Positions 34,501 to 43,471 of a DNA stretch of 64,000 nt are shown piece after piece (the stretch's first letter is position 1; the number at the start of each line of letters is the position of its first letter). Source of the DNA: Adiantum capillus-veneris (Eukaryota; Streptophyta; Polypodiopsida; Polypodiales; Pteridaceae). Position numbers and translations under genes: made by a program. The notes beneath the pieces were generated by a model. The model did not search any database. It had not been told where the DNA came from and saw only the letters and a list, made by a program, of their open reading frames with translations. The DNA is taken from NCBI GenBank assembly GCA_014529385.2, contig CM043971.1, forward strand, positions 28,475,709 through 28,539,708. Reading direction: 5' to 3'.

Positions 34501-36699
34501 GATGACCCCGTGTATATGAATGACCTCGAGGATGATTCAGATTCAGTCGAGACAATGGAGACTAGAACCAATACCACAAAGGGAAAGACCGACAAAGAAA
34601 ACCGTAACATGGAACCAAATGAAAACCGAATAAGAGAAAACCATAAAGAGCCTCTGAAAACACCACAAGTGTTTCCAAATCCAATCCAAGACCCCCAAGA
34701 TAAACCGCAGGGGCAAAAAGGGAAGAATCGTAAAAAGAAGATTGGGACGTACCCAAACCCAGTAGATGAGATTAAGCAGGTGAAACATCTAAGAGGTTTA
34801 GTGGAGGAGACTCAAAGGAAACTAGAAATAGAACCCATGCATATCAAAATTCATGACACAGTGTTTCCCACGCAAGTTCATCCACCCCACATGAACCATA
34901 GACCGTTAGCCATATCTAGTATCATCCAAGAAGGGAGTGAGGACGGGACATCAGAAAGTGAGCATACACCCTTCTTGTTGGAAAGGATGTTTAACGAAGG
35001 AATACCTGATCCCATTGAGGAATATGAGATTCCACCCTCACCAGTTCCTAGTCAAGGACCTACACCCTGCAAAACGCCAATGAATGTTGCCAAACTAGTG
35101 GACTTCATGTCTTCTGAGGTCCGAACCACGATCATAGCAAAGCTGTATGGAGATCCTGAGTTATTCCTTGCACTTCGAGCATTCCTTAATGGAGAGCTAC
35201 GAACGGGATTACCGCAGTTTGCGCAACCAAATAGGCCTGACTCGATTATGATTGATGAGGAAAATCATGTGCAATCACTTGACTTAGATGGACACGAGTC
35301 TGTGATCGAGGTACCCATTAACGAATTAGGGCAGTATTTTGAAGGCGACGAGTCTAATGCGACCCTACCCATCACTACCAAGGGATTAACTATAAAGGGA
35401 ATTCTTGATGGTGGTGCGGGAGTTAGCATCGTTACAAAAGATTGTTGGGAATCCATGGGAAAACCCCGCCTCAGTGTTACTAACATTGTGGTAAAGATGG
35501 CAAATGGTACCATAGCCAAACCTATGGGGATGCTCAAGGATCTTAAGATCAAAGTTCTAGGACACAAGGTACGACATACGTTCATTGTAATGGATTTCTC
35601 TAAACACCTTATGTCATATGAAATGATTTTAGGACGACCATTCATGAGGGAAGCACAAATGGTTCATGATTGGTCTAAAAATCATGTCTATTTGCAATTC
35701 CAAGACTCTGTCCTTAGAGTGGATTTGGTGACTGGTAAGGTACACCCCTTAGGGAGTAAAACCATTATTGATCATCGCTCTGACACCACAGTTCACTCGG
35801 CCCCACTACAATATTGTTACACTTGTAAGAAGGATACAAACATTGGCCAAGATTCTCCTTACATGGATGTGTTACCGGGTATGACGGAATCAGACAATGT
35901 GGATTGGGTCCACCTAGCATCAACCATAGACACTTGGGGAAATAGGGGGACGACCTGGGTAACACCTAAGGGGGATGAAATGCCTATACCCTTAAATATG
36001 CTACAAGCAATGCATATCGCTTCCGACAAGACTCATCCTAATGTAACAGAGAAAACATACAAGTGGGTCCCTAAAGCTTCTTTAGTGACCATAGCTAGTG
36101 CAAAAAAACAGAAGCCTTGTAAGAAATGTACCACTCGCTCCAAGAAAAGTAAGAAAATGTTGCGATGGATCCCTAAACGACTATTGGAAGCCCAAGGCTA
36201 CTATCAAGGAAATGATCAAATCTGGGTGCCAAAACGTAGATTGTGCTCTTACCTATCACCTGACCCAAGTGAGCCCAATCCCGTAGCTCCAAAACGAATC
36301 AATGATCGTGGAAAGAAAAAAATCACAGAATGCTACACACCCGCTCCCGAGCTAGTTTGGGTACCAAAGAAAGAACGATTTGTTCCACCTAGCTCAGGAA
36401 GGGGGGAGTCCCATGAAGATTCTAGCTCCTCATGTAATACATCCATAGAGGTAAAAGCTTCTACACAGCCTCCATCTATAGTAATGGACCTCAATGAAGC
36501 TACAAAAGAATCCACACCTCCCAGTGTTCAAGAATCACCTAATGAACCACTTCAAGTTCGATCCTGGGAGAGTACCTTACCACCCTTGCAGCTTGACAAG
36601 GCACCTAGGGTAATAACAAACTACTGGCAAAAATCCTCACCTATTACCAGCTGGAACAATTGGTTTCAAAGGGTGACAAGCTCATTTCAAACGGTATGA
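31519..36699 (+). CDS. Giant Gag-protease polyprotein (1726 aa)
   Basis: One uninterrupted frame, starting MHLRSGRVLE; LRSGR is common near gag starts. Residues about 310-430 are Pro-rich. Residues about 451-620 form a retrotransposon Gag core (KLTQKFNGDEEARKHIEVFE, LSLTLSGKAGDWYRTL). Four zinc knuckles follow: C686-C698, C709-C722 (canonical CX2CX4HX4C), C861-C873 and C899-C911; the other three have CX2CX3HX4C. A basic stretch KKKKTRRKK is at 968-976. The retropepsin domain has active-site D1297 in ILDGGAGVSIV and the ILGRPF motif at 1370-1374. Gly-Gly after the Asp is a variant also seen in plant gypsy proteases. The tail has five W(V/I)(T)PK motifs (W1480, 1516, 1550, 1569, 1614). No polymerase follows. 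Gag alone is usually 300-800 residues, so this is unusually large. It should package element RNA and cleave itself. Confidence 0.9.
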   Translation: MHLRSGRVLEHEHIEGASVHTDTHYPSTISSRPSAGTQGSTTQDPKIAASDSSSDSEIMEAYPTQNTEREGHAPPKAPQPSTSMFSRFMETLGRATRSEPDANEAHEGGGEVDSPFTSHVDPTPPKSVHVDILPTSYQEGPVELPPSEVPSRVPLVTSKTTGSNIASTSQETINTSTLEGLFINDHWTYELHTEVLTDLHSGHAYHVGWIEIVQSTSSATSIEDQQKMICNVIHGIIQSERQNRGVNILSTGPMRFLDTSKAQQPTLSQMETPLMSRMDPSYVISPGVPMQSEPPSENFSFPNLAQPSIKENTMLTPGISLTENVPMTSTVSAVPLPSVVVPNMGPRPYVPLAPYAHMASTPPIVPLAYAPRVPLPSPYPSGPMPGYVPYPASSIHMPRPVPVPLPHMIPRVPPPALPPHIGDLAAFAQTIGRSIAENMRHASDREPRSKAVQIAKLTQKFNGDEEARKHIEVFEQVCDSLGERNELHKCNALSLTLSGKAGDWYRTLRVDEKTIYPTLRRLFLKEYIREGVLWGVASQLQKAERKEGESVRDFISRLKHLNSRCPVNERFNNNQLLDRFIRGLRNEGIYNGLVIRGITTWEDVTANAIQLEDNLMIAGMRVSTDTRSTSSQAIEYEPMTAKPIANEPKVFETFLTDLTKAIQESLKDNRPPQNSHMYPRREQQWCSICLGPHSTSECPTFRVKFNGTCNACGRYGHQAKDCLMIKRMMVNRPPVAWTDAPRAPVLMPTPPVEQLPQHMVPRSQNVVQATPLPPPVLGPQPPHPRVAPMNQVGCEPSNAYADGCEEEIDTSIAYGLDTLEECPIYYMEDCWGQVKPVYQAAALASRGQNINTQARRPPLQCYECGGPHRAAECPIRLQKNAAQMQVNQGSTSAMPILTCNRCGIDHLIAQCPYNPNAPKITPLNLVKIASVTSPIPPVAPAYAITRSMLQGPGHILEERDTASVIQAKKKKTRRKKSQNTENSKPSSKTNIGTGDDPVYMNDLEDDSDSVETMETRTNTTKGKTDKENRNMEPNENRIRENHKEPLKTPQVFPNPIQDPQDKPQGQKGKNRKKKIGTYPNPVDEIKQVKHLRGLVEETQRKLEIEPMHIKIHDTVFPTQVHPPHMNHRPLAISSIIQEGSEDGTSESEHTPFLLERMFNEGIPDPIEEYEIPPSPVPSQGPTPCKTPMNVAKLVDFMSSEVRTTIIAKLYGDPELFLALRAFLNGELRTGLPQFAQPNRPDSIMIDEENHVQSLDLDGHESVIEVPINELGQYFEGDESNATLPITTKGLTIKGILDGGAGVSIVTKDCWESMGKPRLSVTNIVVKMANGTIAKPMGMLKDLKIKVLGHKVRHTFIVMDFSKHLMSYEMILGRPFMREAQMVHDWSKNHVYLQFQDSVLRVDLVTGKVHPLGSKTIIDHRSDTTVHSAPLQYCYTCKKDTNIGQDSPYMDVLPGMTESDNVDWVHLASTIDTWGNRGTTWVTPKGDEMPIPLNMLQAMHIASDKTHPNVTEKTYKWVPKASLVTIASAKKQKPCKKCTTRSKKSKKMLRWIPKRLLEAQGYYQGNDQIWVPKRRLCSYLSPDPSEPNPVAPKRINDRGKKKITECYTPAPELVWVPKKERFVPPSSGRGESHEDSSSSCNTSIEVKASTQPPSIVMDLNEATKESTPPSVQESPNEPLQVRSWESTLPPLQLDKAPRVITNYWQKSSPITSWNNWFQRVTSSFQTV

Positions 36700-36972
36700 T
36701 CTACCCAAGGAAGGGGGGAGTGTTTGTGGACATCCATCATTCACTTGCTTCCCTCTCAACCTTTTTCCCTGACCTCTTAATCTCCGATCTTAGGGAATGT
36801 ATATATATAGCCTTATACTCACAAAAAAACAAAAATAGTAAAGAGCAAGAGCGCCTAGCAATGAGAGAGCACCCTATCAGATCTTACATATAAGTCCAAA
36901 TTCACCGTGTCAATTCAAGCAACACACAAAAACAACTCTTATGTTTTAAAGGCCTAACCAAATCTATCTGTC

Positions 36973-37404
36973 TTGTCAGAAATGGCTACTTCACCAGAGG
37001 CATGCACTTCTATTTTTGATGAAAGGTACCCCTTGTCTTTTCAACAAGTATTCTACGTATGCTACCCTATACTTTCTTGCGAATGGGATTTGATAGAGAG
37101 CCTTGCATGTGAGAGAAATTTTGAGGAGTTAGAATGGCTGATACGTCTATGGCTAACTAGTGATCCCTACCCAGTAGCGAATGTGTCTCCAATGGCACAT
37201 GCTTATTCTTTTGCACAAGATGAGTATCCACGCATCACGAGTTTCTTGATTAGCATGCTTGCACAAGAGGATGATGAAGAGGAACTAATAGAGACCGAGG
37301 AAGACTATGGCCTCACGGACAACGATTTTATTTATCTAGATGATGAGGATAGAGGCCTAGCCTTAGGGTGGCCACCCGGTTTATATAATATCCTCTTTCC
37401 TTGA
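36973..37404 (+). CDS. Second ORF of the Gag-protease element (143 aa)
   Basis: Intact frame 270 bp after the polyprotein stop and 1.35 kb before the 3' LTR. Starts MSEMATSPEACTSIFDERYP (an alternative Met is three codons in). The first 95 residues are mixed hydrophobic and aromatic (FQQVFYVCYPILSCEWDLIE, LEWLIRLWLTSDPYPV). Residues 95-130 are strongly acidic (EDDEEELIETEEDYG, YLDDEDRG). No signal peptide, clear membrane span or known domain is seen. The position resembles the extra ORFs carried 3' of pol in some plant gypsy lineages, but the sequence is not recognised. Expression would need a spliced or internal mRNA. Confidence 0.55.
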   Translation: MSEMATSPEACTSIFDERYPLSFQQVFYVCYPILSCEWDLIESLACERNFEELEWLIRLWLTSDPYPVANVSPMAHAYSFAQDEYPRITSFLISMLAQEDDEEELIETEEDYGLTDNDFIYLDDEDRGLALGWPPGLYNILFP

Positions 37405-38737
37405 TTCTAAAAGGGGTAACAGATAGGTAGGTTAGGGGTCTAGATTGTGTTTTGAGTTTGTTTTTTAGGAGTTTTAATTTTTCCCACTGATGTGCCTCCT
37501 GGAGATATTCCTTTTGTTTCCTAGTGTGTACAGGAGCGTGTTGCTATTGATAGGATTTGGACCTTCATGGAACCTTCAAATCAAGCACGACCATCAACAC
37601 AAACAGGTGTTTCTTGTCCATTAGCATTGCCCTTATCTTTTTGCATCTATGATTGTCTGCTTTGATTGTGATTGGTAGCATAATATTCAGCGCATTTGCT
37701 TAGTATCAAACATTTAATTCAATGTAATGTTTTGTCATAATCACTTGTCTAGGTTTAAAAATCAAGCAGTCCGACTAAGCTAGTTTGACCAAGTTAGGTG
37801 TTAGAGATCTTCTCTTAATACCATGGGGAATGCCTTACTAATAAGCAATGGTTACTTAGGTTCTTAATCCGATTTAGGCAGCATTGTGTGAAATGTACTA
37901 GGGCTTTCTAGTGAGCTTAACCCTATTGACCTTTAGCTTAAGTATTATAAAGGGAGTTTACTAATGTGATGAGCCTGGGGAGGGTAACAGTGTTATATGA
38001 CCCCCCGAAGTTACAAAATTTAAATGCTGAAAATGAACAAACAAAAAATCAAAGTGCCACAATGTAAAATTTTAAGCTGGAAGAGAAATCTCAGCTTGAT
38101 TTGGTACTTCACTCACATGTATCGCCTATGGTACTAGAGCCCTAGAGGTTCCCAGCGTGGGCGCTTTTCCTTGAAAAGCAAAAAACCCAAGGCATACAAA
38201 ATAAGCACACACATCAAAATTGAATCAGTGTGAAAAGACTTTGGGGGGTCAACGAAAAAGTAATCAGTCAGGCGATGATTTCATGAGAAATTCCTTTTAT
38301 GGTAGCTTAACTACAAAGTTTTCTAGATATAGCCTCTAGTCAGCCCTCGAACATGAATACTTGGCTCTCGCGATTAAACAACTTAATTGACCAGAGAAAA
38401 TTAAGAAGCTTACCCATGGTATTAATATTCGATCTCTAGTGCCTTTCGACCGTCAAATTAGCGACCCCAGACTTGTTTAATTTTCTACCTTTACATCTGT
38501 TTATGCATTTGATTACATTGCAATTTAATGTTCATTGCTATCAAATTGTTTGAAATTCTTTGACCAATCAATGTGTCTACCTAAAACTGCATATGCTTTT
38601 TAAGAGAATGCCATTACTGTGCCAATGTTGTTTGATTTTGCAGTGACTGAAGAAGGCTAAGGACATTCATCTCAAATGCTCTTCCACCTCGACGAACCAG
38701 CTTCAACTCAATAGCTTCCGAGGACGGAATCTACATC
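37405..38737 (+). other. Non-coding 3' interior of the Gag-protease element
   Basis: About 1.3 kb without a credible reading frame on either strand, between the second ORF and the polypurine tract. It may be the remnant of the deleted pol region or RNA needed for packaging; no similarity to pol was seen. Confidence 0.5.
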
Positions 38738-38748
38738 AGGAAGGGGGG
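38738..38748 (+). other. Polypurine tract of the Gag-protease element
   Basis: AGGAAGGGGGG, two bases before the 3' LTR. Two close copies of the same tract lie further upstream at 36396-36408 and 36707-36720. Confidence 0.85.
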
Positions 38749-38750
38749 CA

Positions 38751-39043
38751 TGTTAACCCTCACGGCTCACGGACACCCATCACCTCCGATGGACGCGTAT
38801 TATGTATTTGGTAGAGTCAGGTACCGGGCTTGTCGGTCCAATAGGGAAAGGTAGAGTGATCGCCGATGAGAGGCGCACTTTAACTTGGACATTCAAGGGA
38901 TTAGTCGGTTAAGCATGGGCGCCCAAGTGTGAATGGGGTGAGCTCCTATAAAAGCCAACTAAACCTAATTTTTACTCATTCTCTCATTTGTGCAATAGAA
39001 GAGTGCTCTTGCTCCATCTCCATCTTCTTCTTCTTCACCTCCT

Positions 39044-39074
<31 letters not shown>

Positions 39075-39324
39075 GAGAGTGTGTGTGTGATCGAGCATTA
39101 CGAAGGCACGACGGCGGCGAAGCGGTTGAGCGCGGCACGACTGTAGCTTCTTCTTCATCGCGGCGAGGAATCCACCACGAAGGCGAGCGTAGAGCGGTGA
39201 GTGACACACCCTTTGTTTTCTTGAGCTTGCTAGTTTAGGCTTTTTGTGTGCTTGGAGCCGTTTGTGGCTCGCACACGGTGTATCGGCAAGTCCCTTGCTC
39301 CGACAGTGCGGCAAGGAGCGCACA
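38751..39324 (+). repeat. 3' LTR of the Gag-protease element
   Basis: 574 bp, 12 bp shorter than the 5' LTR, mainly from the TG/GA tract. Confidence 0.95.
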
Positions 39325-39329
39325 TACGA

Positions 39330-39898
39330 TCTTCAAGACCTTGTATGAACATATCTGTGAACTCTAGCTCATAAAAGTTATCCAACGTGGGTAGGCTCAT
39401 CAAGTCAAAAAATACATGACCTCCATAATTTAGGGAGGCTTGACCCATGCCTCCAAATGCTATCTAAAGGTGTTGCCAAAAGTTTTTTACATATGTAGAC
39501 AATAGCCCAAGACTTCTATTGCTTCCAACACCTTGGAAGAGAATAGATTTTGGTAAGGACCTACACAAGATCCTCATGTAGTAATCTCCATGTTTTCCAT
39601 CTATGAAGAAGACTAACAACATCACAGTGTGAAACTTCCATACACCAAAGAGCCAAATGTAGAAGATTTGGAAACGTCTGCTATCAATCACCAAGTGTTC
39701 ATGTTCTCCAAAACATAAGAGAGTATGATGCTCAAGATGAAAGGTATATGTGAAGATAGGAGAGGTTGACCTTGAAGAGATGAAACCCAATGTGAAGTTG
39801 GTTGGAGCTTCAAAAGCCTGGAAATTCTTGCTAGGAGATTGCCCATGAATGACAAGCCGCCAAAGAGATCCAAAAAATTTAAGGAAATCTCCTCTCAA
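39330..39898 (-). pseudogene. Unrecognised minus-strand coding remnant
   Basis: 39898-39464 is open for 144 codons (FTLGFISSRSTSPIFTYTFH, FYIWLFGVWKFHTVMLLVFF). After a stop, a second minus-strand stretch near 39448-39330 (MGQASLNYGGHVFFDLMSLP, YELEFTDMFIQGLEDR) runs up to the insertion point of the LTR element. Its composition is protein-like but no family is recognised. The Gag-protease element inserted at its end. Confidence 0.25.
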
Positions 39899-42251
39899 TT
39901 GATCTTTGTAAGTTATTTATTGGCTCAAAATCAAGTTTCAAGTTACAAATTTTGACTTGGACCGAGCGTGGAACATTGACTCATAACGGGATTTGAGAGC
40001 ATTTTCAGGTCAAGGTGATTGATTTTCTTTATTTTTTTATTTTAATGATCATTCTTCCCCCCCACAGGTTGCTGAGTCAATTTTTCGGATCAGTAGCTCC
40101 TTTTTTGTTTTTAATTTCGAAAAGGGGAGGGAGGTGAGAACAACCTCTTATGGGATTCTTATTTAAATGTGTGGAGAACGAGCCAGGGTGGTAGTCTGTG
40201 TGGAAAACACGCCAAATACTAGAGGGGATTGTGTGAGTGTGTTGGTGAGGTGAAAAGTGTGTGTGTGTGTGTGTGGCACGGGCCTGTGTCGAGCCAATGG
40301 TGGCAGAAGCAGGTGAATGTGATGCACAACTGGAAAAGGGCATCTTGGAAGCTTCTCCAAAAAAGGCTACGGGCCCAAAGATGGTAGGATGATGATGGGG
40401 CCATTGGCTTGGGATGCCCTGAATATGTGAAGATAGGAGCTCTAGAGAGTAACACCTCGAATCTTGGGAGGGTGAAGTCAGTGCTAGCAACATATTTTAA
40501 TGTGTGTGTGTGTGTGTGTGCAAATTTATGATAGAGTGTATGGTGATGCAAGTAGTGAGTGGCAATTGGGGGTCGGAATTGATTACCTCCATCAATGGTG
40601 AGAAGCTGACGACATAGCGAGTAACAAATTTGACTTGGTGTGTATGTTTCACAGCAATTTTGGCAAAAAAAGCGACAGAGCTGGGGAGTCGGGGACGAAA
40701 GTCACAAAACTAGAGTGTGTGTTTGTGTTGTTTTTCAAGATGGCATGCAAAGCCATCACAAGGCAGTGGGACACGATGGCAGTCAACTGAAAGGGTGTAG
40801 AGAAAAATAACCCGTTGCAATGGAAGTCGTGTGATAGTTGTGTGTGTGTGCATGTAAGAGTGTGCGTGTGCGTGTAAGAGTGCTTGCATTAACTCCAGGC
40901 ATGTTGTGAATGTTTGTGTTTAATAATGGGTGGGCTTGCTAAGAGCTGCATCTCACACAATTGCTAGAGGGGTTGTAAGGCATTGTATCGGAATGCACTG
41001 TAAGTGCCGGAAAGCAGTCCCACTGCAGGTGAAAAAATCTCACACACTCATATGTTACATGCCTAATTTTAAACAATGCACTTCTGAACAAACATGACAG
41101 GAAGGTTTTTGACACTATTTTTGTGAGTTTCTCGGGTGAACCTGGTAAAAAGTTTTCTTGATAGGCTAGACAAGTTGATTGCGTTGCAAAAATTGGTGAA
41201 AGTGTGCTACTTTACCGAGCCTACAACATGAAGGCAAAGCTCAGTAAGTGTTGTAGCCACTCTGTGGGATGTCAACTGTTCAATGCAAGGAGGGAATTGA
41301 GCCCCCATAACCACGTGGTGGGATGAGGCTCTAAGCATAACATCAATGGCAAGTGCAAGTGGAGCTTGTTTGGAGGCCCAAGAATGAATGTAAAAGTGTG
41401 TGTATGTGTGTGCATTCGTGATGCGCCATCACTGGCTAGCTTCTAGCATTTAAAAGAAACATCTTTTTTTTGTATATATAAAAAATTGTTTTGGGGACTT
41501 ATTCCCATGACAAGCAGGAATGGGCATCGTGAGTGTGTGGATATATGCTTGGTCAACCTAAAGAAATGGAGTATCTTACTCATTCAAGGATACTACTCTC
41601 GACCAAATGTTTTCAAGAAATTTCTAGCATCATGTGTATTTTCCCTCAAGCCCTCATGTGCTTCCATAGTGGCTTTTTGGAAAAATAAACTATAACACTA
41701 TGCAAATAAAAATGGCCGAGAATAATTTATTGTTGATGCCTTCTCCTCAACTCCCAAAGTTCCAATCTAGACAACATCAACTCACTATTAGATGGGAAAA
41801 ATTCAACTCCCATTTTTAAAAATGGTTCATCTAATTGGAGGTATTTTGGCAATATACAGGAGTCAACCATGTAATATGATCCTCTAGTTAGTGTAATGAT
41901 TTATCCTCTATATATGCATACCAAGAATCTTTTAGTACATTTTGGAATCATTTTGCAAATATTGTTCATTGTTACATAAAAAATAACTCCAATTCAGTCA
42001 AAACTTGACATGCTAACACAAGTAAAGGGTATTTGGGAAAAACAAAGGATATCATTCTCCTATTTTAGAGGTCCAACCATAGAAAATTGAAGTTTTTGAC
42101 TTTGAGAAGTTTGCAAATGGGTTGCATTTTTCTTGAAAAATGGTATGAATTGTGAACCTTAATAGAAAGCTATCATTTAAAGTATCATCTAAATCCCTAA
42201 GAGAAAGCCTCCGCCTCATTCAAGTATGTGATGGTCATGAGACAAGCATAC
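39899..42251. other. No gene recognised
   Basis: Mostly G/T-rich on plus, with TG tracts (40254-40274, 40501-40520, 40840-40880). Then A/T-rich sequence. No protein motif on either strand. Confidence 0.35.
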
Positions 42252-42505
42252 CCCTCATTTACATACAGAATATGAATGAGGCTCAAACTTAAGTTCAAGC
42301 CTCCATGCTTGTTGATAGGTACAAATCACACAAGCCTCCATGCTTCCCCCTCATTTACATATATAATGAGCATGAATAAGCATGGTAGCTCCATGATCCC
42401 CCCTCATTTACATACATATTGAGTATTGACAAGCATGGAGGCTTGAAATTAAGTTCGAGCCTCCATACTTGCTAATAGGTACAAATCTCACAAGCCTCCA
42501 CGTGG
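42252..42505. repeat. Short repeats built on CTCATTTACATA and AAGCCTCCATGCTTG
   Basis: CCTCATTTACATA occurs at about 42256, 42350 and 42404. A longer block (TTCAAGCCTCCATGCTTGTT then GATAGGTACAAATC) at about 42292 recurs at about 42454 with small changes. It appears to be a partly duplicated unit of about 160 bp. Confidence 0.65.
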
Positions 42506-42512
42506 GACGCGT

Positions 42513-43432
42513 GTCTAACCTCACTATCCTATCTTATTGCAGTATTAGCGAGAACCACGATTAAATTGTCAATCCATGGGATGAAGCTGACTCGACTAGT
42601 GCATAGAGGCTATAAGAGGGTGTCAATCTCTCGGAAAACAACTAACAACTCGCATCTAATTCAAGTTACACTCAAGTGACTGAAATCACCAAAAGCCAAT
42701 TGTTCATCGACAAACAAATCACATCCGTTACAGCATCAAATGACATCCAAACGTAATGAAACTTTTAGGACATGTTTATAAGACATAATCACACATGCTT
42801 ATGGTCTCAAACCCCACTTTAGGTCAAGTTCCAAAATCACAATTATTAATAGCAGTGGATTTTTTACCTAGTCCTTTTCGACCCAGAATGCACCTAAATG
42901 CTTAGCAATGATGCCCTAATACCCGCCTATGATTAGTTTTTTATTTGAAAGTGTAAATTCCTAGCTATTATGAAATTAGTCCGTGAGTCGGTGGCGCCAA
43001 AAGCTACAAATTACTGTGAAGTGCTTAAGTCAATTCGTAGAGCTCTTACCTACGGTTGCAATGCAGCAAACGTGACTGCAATGTGACATCCGGAGAGGGA
43101 GTAGGAAGCGCGAGAAAGAGAGGAGTGAGCACCGTTAGCTCACGCTGGGTATTTCATTATCCAAAAAACTTTTTAATAACTTACAAAAATTGGCTTTTAT
43201 ACCTTAGCCAAGGTTTTTGATGGTCAAAACTAATAATCTGGGAGTTCTACCAAAGATGGGTAATGACAGGTTGATACAATCTGGAAGCTTGTATCCCCGG
43301 CTCATCACTTACAAAGTTTATCCGAGAAAATAGGAGTTACAGTATTCCCAATTTATAAAAAATAGTAACTGTTTTACAACAAGAACTCCAAAAAATAGTA
43401 TTCGTGGTATCCGTGTTAGCTTGCTGCTAACA
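42513..43432 (-). repeat. Candidate 3' LTR of a minus-strand gypsy element
   Basis: The right edge is firm: on minus TGTTAGCAGCAAGC begins at 43432, directly after a purine tract. The left edge TGTCTAAC at about 42513 is only a guess, as no second LTR is in the window. Confidence 0.45.
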
Positions 43433-43449
43433 TTCCCCCCCTCCTCGCC
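43433..43449 (-). other. Polypurine tract
   Basis: On minus this reads GGCGAGGAGGGGGGGAA immediately before TGTTAGC. It is the clearest polypurine/LTR junction of the decayed gypsy copies. Confidence 0.7.
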
Positions 43450-43471
43450 TGTGTCGTCCCTTGACACAGCT

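Larger units (their letters stand above)
29944..39324 (+). mobile_element. Gag-protease-only LTR retrotransposon (9.4 kb, young)
   Basis: LTRs 29944-30529 and 38751-39324 both run TGTTAACCCTCACGG...GGAGCGCACA. TACGA flanks both ends (29939-29943 and 39325-39329), a perfect 5-bp duplication. Outside the TG/GA tract the LTRs differ at about six bases and one 2-bp indel in some 570 (about 1%), so insertion is recent. A tRNA-Asp-type primer site and a polypurine tract are present. The interior has one intact 1726-codon ORF (Gag plus protease) and one 143-codon ORF. Reverse transcriptase, RNase H and integrase are absent. The primer site and protease type point to a Tat/Athila-like gypsy parent. 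Movement must have used enzymes in trans. Confidence 0.95.

Noticed and set aside
35265-35645. Minus-strand frames inside the Gag-protease ORF
   Set aside because: Shadows of the intact plus-strand ORF.
36660-36893. 77-codon frame overlapping the end of the Gag-protease ORF, as a ribosomal-shift pol
   Set aside because: No RT or integrase motif; it ends quickly and runs through the inner polypurine tract.
43003-43013. GGTGGCGCCAA as a reverse-strand primer site
   Set aside because: It lies inside the candidate LTR rather than at an LTR edge, and homology to tRNA 3' ends stops after the first eight bases.
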